From Candidatus Saccharibacteria bacterium UBA6209 (GTDB lineage Bacteria; Patescibacteriota; Saccharimonadia; Saccharimonadales; Saccharimonadaceae): DNA of 9,834 nt. How positions within the stretch are numbered: the first letter of the stretch is position 1; every line of letters begins with the position of its first letter. This document shows, piece after piece, positions 5,665 to 9,834 of the stretch. Position numbers and translations under genes: made by a program. The notes beneath the pieces are model-generated. The model worked only from the letters and a program-made list of their open reading frames with translations, did no database searches and was not told the DNA's origin. The stretch is taken from positions 1 through 9,834 of the forward strand of contig DISN01000016.1 in assembly GCA_002421965.1 (NCBI GenBank), read 5' to 3'.

Positions 5665-6588
5665 ATGATCAATAAAATTACCCGAGATAAAATAGAGAAG
5701 CTACTAGAAGAGTATAGGTGTGCTTCTGAGGGTAATGAGCGAGCACTCTACGAGATCGCCGTGGCAGAGATACCAGAGATGGTCTATAACTCAAATGCCA
5801 TCGAGAACTCTACGCTGACGCTAAAAGAGACAGAAGACATTATTTTACATGATCAAATGCTCCGAGATCATGAGATTCGAGAGGTGTTTGAGGCAAAAAA
5901 CTTAGCAAAAGTTACTGCAGAACTCCTAAAAAACCCCAAAGAAAGGCTGACGAACGGCCTCGTACTATCCCTGCACAAGATGCTACTTACTGGCATTAGC
6001 GACGATATAGCTGGTAGATATCGAAGGGGTAAGGAATGGGTGCGAATTGGCGCTCACGTTGGCGCAAATCCTGCATTCGTATCAGGGCTGATGATGGCAC
6101 TAATGGAGCAGTATTCACAACAAAGAGACTCTCAGTATTTTTTGGACAATATCGCCCATTTTCACGCCGAATTTGAGACAATTCACCCGTTTGTAGACGG
6201 AAATGGTCGAATAGGCCGGGTACTCATAAATCAACAACTCATGAACCTTGGCTATCCGCCAATCATCATTCAGAGCAAGAGTAAACTCACAGACTACTAT
6301 CCGCTCTTCGATGAGTACCGACGAGACAGTAAATACGATGGCTTTACTGAGTTATTTGCATCACTCCTCATGGAGTCGCTCCACAAACGCATTACACTGC
6401 TCACTAAGCCTCGAATTATAACTGTTTCTGCATGGGCCAAGCAAAATGACATAAAAGGAAACGTTGCGGCCAACAAGGCGGCTCGTCAAACTATCCCAGC
6501 CTTTCGCATGAATGAAAAGTGGATGATCGCAAGCGACTACTTGCCAGAGGGTGCGGACGTGGATATGGTGATGAGGAGGGGTGAGTGA
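5665..6588 (+). CDS. fic: Fic-domain protein with inhibitory helix and C-terminal HTH, 307 aa
   Basis: Fic enzymes transfer AMP (rarely other nucleotide-derived groups) from ATP to hydroxyl side chains of target proteins. The full active-site motif HPFVDGNGRIGR is at residues 174-185, with catalytic His174. The N-terminal part carries an inhibitory-helix motif, SNAIEN at 43-48 ([S/T]xxxE[G/N]), as in class II self-inhibited Fic proteins. So the enzyme should be made in a restrained state. Residues about 252-293 (VSAWAKQNDIKG ... ARQTIPAFRMNEKWMI) resemble a small excisionase-like helix-turn-helix, suggesting DNA binding. The protein sits inside a type I locus, between hsdM and hsdS, with repeats at its own leaderless promoter. 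It may sense or modify a partner in the cassette and regulate transcription; both are inference. Its stop overlaps the next start (TGATG). Confidence 0.92.
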   Translation: MINKITRDKIEKLLEEYRCASEGNERALYEIAVAEIPEMVYNSNAIENSTLTLKETEDIILHDQMLRDHEIREVFEAKNLAKVTAELLKNPKERLTNGLVLSLHKMLLTGISDDIAGRYRRGKEWVRIGAHVGANPAFVSGLMMALMEQYSQQRDSQYFLDNIAHFHAEFETIHPFVDGNGRIGRVLINQQLMNLGYPPIIIQSKSKLTDYYPLFDEYRRDSKYDGFTELFASLLMESLHKRITLLTKPRIITVSAWAKQNDIKGNVAANKAARQTIPAFRMNEKWMIASDYLPEGADVDMVMRRGE

Positions 6589-7043
6589 TGGGTTGGCTAG
6601 GTAGAGTTTCGGCGTGGTTTGCTTCGGAGTATATAAAAGACTACCGCGAAAATAGAACTCGTACTTACGAGTTAATTATAAAGAATAGTCTTCATCTTAA
6701 CACAATCATTTTAACTGTTTCAGTTGCTAGTCTTACTGCTATGGCGGCACTGAACGATAAAGTATTCGTAGACCACCCGTGGCCTTCGGCCATCGTCATA
6801 GGACTATTTATACTCGTTATTCTATTTTCGACGATCAACTTCTTTTTGTCTGGCTTGGTTCTTAGCGACTTACAGCAGAGATTAAATAAGGATATTTTGT
6901 TTCCGTTTAAAGCTAGCGAATACAGGCTAAAGTATCGATTGGCCCAGAAAATGCTGAACGTGACTGTTTTGGGCGGGTTTTGCTTCGGACTTATTTCTTT
7001 ACTAGCACTACTCATTTTATATATTTCTGGAGCCGCGAAGTGA
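6588..7043 (+). CDS. Small three-TM membrane protein, 151 aa
   Basis: I do not recognise a named family. Three hydrophobic segments are clear: about residues 37-56 (LNTIILTVSVASLTAMAAL), 67-93 and 123-147. A charged N-terminal region of some 35 residues precedes them (YIKDYRENRTRTYEL), and a basic, amphipathic loop lies between TM2 and TM3 (LQQRLNKDILFPFKASEYR). There is no signal peptide and no Cys/His site. Membrane proteins of this size occur as effectors or partners in phage-defence operons, and a pore or sensor role is possible but not shown. The start ATG 6588 shares its A with the fic stop and has AGGAGG at 6574-6579, eight bases upstream. GTG 6585 is an alternative that adds one residue. 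Its own stop overlaps the GTG start of the next gene, so it is translated as part of the cassette. Confidence 0.8.
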   Translation: MGWLGRVSAWFASEYIKDYRENRTRTYELIIKNSLHLNTIILTVSVASLTAMAALNDKVFVDHPWPSAIVIGLFILVILFSTINFFLSGLVLSDLQQRLNKDILFPFKASEYRLKYRLAQKMLNVTVLGGFCFGLISLLALLILYISGAAK

Positions 7044-7573
7044 CTAAACCTGACCCAGTAATAAATACGGAAGAGCTACAGGATGTCATATGCAAAGCTT
7101 TAGGCGTCCATATTTCCGTGGCTCAAACTATAACACAAGCAAATATGGTAGAAGGTATGATCGATGCCTACATAGCAGAGTTCTATACTCGATGTCCTGC
7201 TGCAGATTATCAGGCACCATATTTAGCATTTAGGTGGGATGTTTTGGCGAACAGAAACGTAACACTCAATGCCAAAATAGATATTCTCTTCAAGGTATTT
7301 AAAAGGATTGATCCGGCCCATGCAACAAAAGCCAACAGGAAGAAGTATGTAGCATGGCTAGAAATACGAAACAAATTTGCGCATGGCCAGCAAGTTGGAA
7401 GTCCTGAGGGAGATAAACTATTCTACGGAGGAGAGTTTTTTAATGCTGAAGCCTTAGCGGATGATTTCATGGCGCACCAGCGGGCAATTATGGTACACAT
7501 GCATAAATATGCCGAGCTAAAAGGCCCGTATTTTAACCGTATTCCCACCAAGAACTGGGAGGGCAAGAAATGA
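7040..7573 (+). CDS. HEPN-like protein with RNKFAH motif, 177 aa
   Basis: A helical, cytosolic protein with the HEPN signature R-N-x3-H at residues 110-115 (EIRNKFAHG). It is preceded by a helix TLNAKIDILFKVFKRI and followed by further helices, an arrangement like MltR and other small HEPN proteins. Known HEPN RNases use the Arg and His of Rx4-6H to cut RNA, often as dimers, in toxin, abortive-infection and CRISPR settings. A polar residue right after Arg (here Asn) is typical of the active ones. RNase activity here is inferred. I choose GTG 7040: it overlaps the previous stop (GTGA) and has GGAG at 7029-7032, seven bases upstream. The frame is open further upstream to about 6980, but that would overlap the last membrane helix of the previous gene and has no better ribosome site. 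The next gene starts at the stop codon (ATGA). Confidence 0.8.
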   Translation: MTKPDPVINTEELQDVICKALGVHISVAQTITQANMVEGMIDAYIAEFYTRCPAADYQAPYLAFRWDVLANRNVTLNAKIDILFKVFKRIDPAHATKANRKKYVAWLEIRNKFAHGQQVGSPEGDKLFYGGEFFNAEALADDFMAHQRAIMVHMHKYAELKGPYFNRIPTKNWEGKK

Positions 7574-8856
7574 CCAGCCAAAGACACAGACTCGAATTCA
7601 TTGTAAAAGCAAAAGATTGGCAGTCGGTTGTAGAGATCTTTAAGGACGAGTTTGACATCGACAGTGATAAGCAGGACGCAAGCTACCGAGAGATTGACGG
7701 TATGTTTATAGTCCAGGTTTGGATGGACAAAAGTAGGCTGAGTGGCGACTTCTATGGCAAAGTGAACGAATCGAGCAGCACAGCATTGTCATATGATCCG
7801 TCAAACAAAGATATCCGCAATGCCATTATGGATAGAGTTTGTATCGTAGAGCACGACTTGCGTAAGCTGCTGCTGAATATCAGTGATATCGTTGAAGATT
7901 ATTTCAAAATCTACGACAAAACAAACGCAGCAAAAATATATGGGAAGAACCGGGACACCGTACGTAAGGGCGATATCAATCCCATTACGTCACACCTTAC
8001 ACTCGAAGACGAGATAAGGATTTTTTCGATTGAACTGTCTCCGTGGCACGAACAACCGCTAACTGCCGCCGGCCTATTAGAATTGCTCGACACCTCTAAT
8101 GAGTTGGACGAGGTCAAGAACATTCTTCGCCAAAAGATAACTAGCCATACTGTTTGGGATGATGTCGACGAGCATATCCTAAAGACAGGGAAAAAATGGA
8201 CAGAGATATTACCAGCACTGACTGAGATAAAGGATATCCGCAATAAAGCAGCGCATTTTCGGATAGTCACACAATCAGACCTTGAGAGGGTAAAAACCCT
8301 ATCACTCAGCCTAAAAGATACCATTACACCAAGGCGTACGTCAACCGAACAAGACCTACAGGAGCTACACCGGTCAATAAACGAAAAGTTAGGCTCAATC
8401 TTTGCACTAGACCTTAAGCTGTCGGAACTGACGAGGAGAATCAACGGCCTGCAGATGGAGCGAATGCGCTCTATCACGGAGTCAGCTCTCGCGGCTCAAA
8501 AAGCAATCTTAGAAAATACAAACCTAACCACTGGTATTTTAAGCTCAGTGGAGGCCAGTGAAAGCATTACAAAACGTTTTTTTGAAGGTAGTGACTTAAG
8601 CTCTATCATCAAGGCGCAAACAACAGCTTTTTCGTCATTGCCGAAAATAGATTTTCCGATAATCAATCTGCCCCAGTCTAGCCTTGACTCAATCATTCGA
8701 GCACAGGACACACTAAGGGGTCTTGATCTTCCGTTGCGCACTAGCGATTATTCAGATACTGACGATGACGACCGCACGTCAGATAACGAGGAGCTAGGAG
8801 ATGATGAAAAGTCACCAGGACCATCGTCAGATGATGCAGAAGGAGAGAGAAAATGA
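7570..8856 (+). CDS. Large HEPN-like protein with repeats and acidic tail, 428 aa
   Basis: Unrecognised as a whole, but residues about 80-250 look like an all-helical HEPN domain with R-N-x3-H at 224-229 (DIRNKAAHF). That is the same active-site pattern as the preceding 177-aa protein in an otherwise different sequence. The first 70 residues look like a separate small alpha/beta domain (FIVKAKDWQSVVEIF, GMFIVQVWMD). Residues 262-315 are a long charged helix, probably a coiled coil. Two copies of a 29-residue repeat follow (LSSIIKAQ at 343-350, LDSIIRAQ at 372-379), each leading to a Leu/Pro/Asp segment. The last 35 residues are strongly acidic and probably disordered. It is predicted to be a cytosolic RNase or an RNase-derived sensor. 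ATG 7570 overlaps the previous stop and follows GGGAGGG at 7557-7563. The end overlaps the next start (ATGA). Confidence 0.8.
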   Translation: MTSQRHRLEFIVKAKDWQSVVEIFKDEFDIDSDKQDASYREIDGMFIVQVWMDKSRLSGDFYGKVNESSSTALSYDPSNKDIRNAIMDRVCIVEHDLRKLLLNISDIVEDYFKIYDKTNAAKIYGKNRDTVRKGDINPITSHLTLEDEIRIFSIELSPWHEQPLTAAGLLELLDTSNELDEVKNILRQKITSHTVWDDVDEHILKTGKKWTEILPALTEIKDIRNKAAHFRIVTQSDLERVKTLSLSLKDTITPRRTSTEQDLQELHRSINEKLGSIFALDLKLSELTRRINGLQMERMRSITESALAAQKAILENTNLTTGILSSVEASESITKRFFEGSDLSSIIKAQTTAFSSLPKIDFPIINLPQSSLDSIIRAQDTLRGLDLPLRTSDYSDTDDDDRTSDNEELGDDEKSPGPSSDDAEGERK

Positions 8857-9272
8857 CTACCCAAACCACTTTATTCGCTTCAATTAACGGAGTATTCAAT
8901 ACCGGCCTAAGCTTCTGGGAGCTCATAGGCTTGATAGGCGCAACGGTTCTTGCCATAGTCACAATAAAAGTAGTGATTAGCTTCGATATCAATAAATTCT
9001 TAGACAGAAAAGACAAGAGGCTGGATAGCAAGATTAAAAATATATGCCCTCACGTAGAAATTACACATGCTGGCGATAAGCAGTTTTCAATACAATCGCT
9101 CTTTGAGTCACCGCCAGGTACTCATCTGTGGCAGTGTCGTCGGTGTGGCCTCATAAGAAATAACGGTGGTGACTATGAAAAAGAGTACGTGTACTGGGGT
9201 GAGCATATCGATGAGTATTTGAACCGTATGAAAGAGTTTGAAAAGCTACTAAAAAAAGGTGGAGCATTATGA
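8853..9272 (+). CDS. One-TM protein with zinc-ribbon-like Cys/His set, 139 aa
   Basis: Residues about 22-43 form one membrane helix (WELIGLIGATVLAIVTIKVV), followed by a basic stretch (KFLDRKDKRLDSKIK) that should stay in the cytoplasm. The soluble part has CPH at 65-67 and CRRC at 95-98 (LWQCRRCGLIRN). Together they form a Cys-x-His plus Cys-x2-Cys set that could hold one zinc ion. The C-terminus is a charged helix (YLNRMKEFEKLLKKGG). Zinc ribbons usually bind nucleic acid or protein, so this may dock a partner at the membrane. I do not recognise a family. ATG 8853 overlaps the previous stop and follows AGGAGA at 8841-8846. The stop overlaps the hsdS start (ATGA), so it is the last cassette member before the specificity subunit. 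Confidence 0.78.
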   Translation: MTTQTTLFASINGVFNTGLSFWELIGLIGATVLAIVTIKVVISFDINKFLDRKDKRLDSKIKNICPHVEITHAGDKQFSIQSLFESPPGTHLWQCRRCGLIRNNGGDYEKEYVYWGEHIDEYLNRMKEFEKLLKKGGAL

Positions 9273-9834
9273 CCCAGACTGTTTTGCTTGGAGATATCGG
9301 ACAAGTTATTACCGGTAAAACTCCGCCAAAAGCCAACCCCGAATATTGGGGGGACGAATTAGACTTTATTACACCAACGGACTTTAGAGATTCAAAATAC
9401 ATCCTGCCTATTCGTAAGCTGTCCGACGTAGGTGCACAAGCACTGCGACGAATTACCTGTCCAGCTGGATCGGTCATCGTAACATGCATAGGCTCTGATA
9501 TGGGCAAAGTTGCGCTCGCTGCAAAGCCTTTCGTTTCAAACCAACAGATTAACACATTAGTTGTAGACCAAGAGAAAGCTAATCCCGACTTTATATACTA
9601 TATATTGAAGATGAACCGCCCACTATTGCGGAAATACGCCGAAAGTGGCGGTTCGACTATGCCAATTATTAACAAGTCTACTTTCGAGCGACTATCATTT
9701 GGTATTCCAGATCTCGAAACGCAAAAGAAAATCGTAGACATTCTCGGCACGATTGATGAAAAAATTGAGCTGAATCGGCAGATGAATGAAACACTAGAGC
9801 AGATGGGGCAGGCGCTCTTTCGTCATTATTTTAT
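9269..9834 (+). CDS. hsdS: Type I restriction-modification specificity subunit HsdS (partial, 3' end outside window)
   Basis: HsdS sets the DNA target of the type I enzyme through two target-recognition domains joined by conserved helices. The frame is open from ATG 9269 to the window edge, giving 188 residues. The start region has the usual first-TRD opening (LGDIGQVITGKTPPKANPEY and FITPTDFRD), followed by AGSVIVTCIGSDMGK. The first TRD ends at STMPIINKSTFERLSFGIP (129-147). The central conserved region is clear at residues 148-185: LETQKKIVDILGTIDEKIE, then LNRQMNETLEQMGQALFR. The second TRD and second spacer helix lie outside. It starts at the stop of the zinc-ribbon protein gene, with AGGTGGAG at 9257-9264. 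Its expression is therefore coupled to the cassette rather than directly to hsdM. hsdR is expected downstream but not seen. Confidence 0.95.
   Translation, partial: MTQTVLLGDIGQVITGKTPPKANPEYWGDELDFITPTDFRDSKYILPIRKLSDVGAQALRRITCPAGSVIVTCIGSDMGKVALAAKPFVSNQQINTLVVDQEKANPDFIYYILKMNRPLLRKYAESGGSTMPIINKSTFERLSFGIPDLETQKKIVDILGTIDEKIELNRQMNETLEQMGQALFRHYF

Noticed and set aside
6980..7039. Longer N-terminus for the 177-aa HEPN-like protein
   Set aside because: The extra 20 residues are an out-of-frame reading of the previous gene's last membrane helix; GTG 7040 has a well-placed GGAG and the same overlap style as the other junctions.
7911..8477. 188-codon open frame on the - strand
   Set aside because: It lies wholly inside the large HEPN-like gene, has no ribosome site or promoter, and its Ser/Arg/Val-rich translation is typical of an antisense shadow.
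9151..9555. 134-codon open frame on the - strand
   Set aside because: It overlaps the end of the zinc-ribbon gene and the clearly identified start of hsdS, and shows no motif of its own.
694..9834. UGA recoding as in Gracilibacteria/Absconditabacteria
   Set aside because: TGA ends the desulfurase, mnmA, hsdM, fic and the cassette genes exactly where the next gene starts or the family ends, so it is a normal stop here.

Overview
The window looks like a piece of a small-genome Patescibacteria (CPR) chromosome, most likely Candidatus Saccharibacteria (TM7) or a close relative. This is an inference from gene style: a cysteine desulfurase / YdcF-like / MnmA run with no Tus or IscU genes, a lone rpsP, compact gene packing, and mid-range base composition. 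TGA is used as an ordinary stop in many genes and none is read through, which argues against the recoded (UGA = Gly) CPR lineages. All genes are on the + strand.

Region 1 (1-678): the C-terminal end of an unrecognised protein and a complete 144-aa hypothetical. Region 2 (about 679-3505): an operon of cysteine desulfurase, a membrane-anchored YdcF/DUF218 protein and MnmA, joined by start/stop overlaps. A strong extended -10 sits so close to the desulfurase ATG that the mRNA should be leaderless. The desulfurase and MnmA together should make the 2-thiouridine of tRNA wobble U34. Region 3 (about 3502-3983): rpsP with its own promoter and a clear intrinsic terminator.

Region 4 (about 3998-9834, running off the end): a type I restriction-modification locus. 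hsdM has its own promoter and a leader of about 100 nt. Between hsdM and hsdS, where a simple locus has nothing, there are five ORFs. In order they are a Fic-domain protein with an excisionase-like HTH tail, a three-TM membrane protein, a 177-aa HEPN-like protein, a 428-aa HEPN-like protein with a repeat and acidic tail, and a one-TM protein with a zinc-ribbon-like Cys/His set. From fic through hsdS every junction is a 1-4 nt start/stop overlap, so hsdS is translationally tied to the cassette. fic has its own extended -10 promoter, again with an apparently leaderless start, surrounded by inverted and direct repeats that look like an operator. hsdS is cut by the window edge after its first target-recognition domain and the central conserved helix. 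hsdR is not in the window.

The most interesting object is this cassette: a DNA-modification locus carrying one AMP-transferase-type Fic and two different predicted HEPN RNases plus two small membrane proteins. It suggests a combined restriction and abortive-infection island. PrrC and RloC, anticodon nucleases with HEPN-type active sites linked to type I systems, are the established precedent for such a combination, but I do not recognise this particular gene set.
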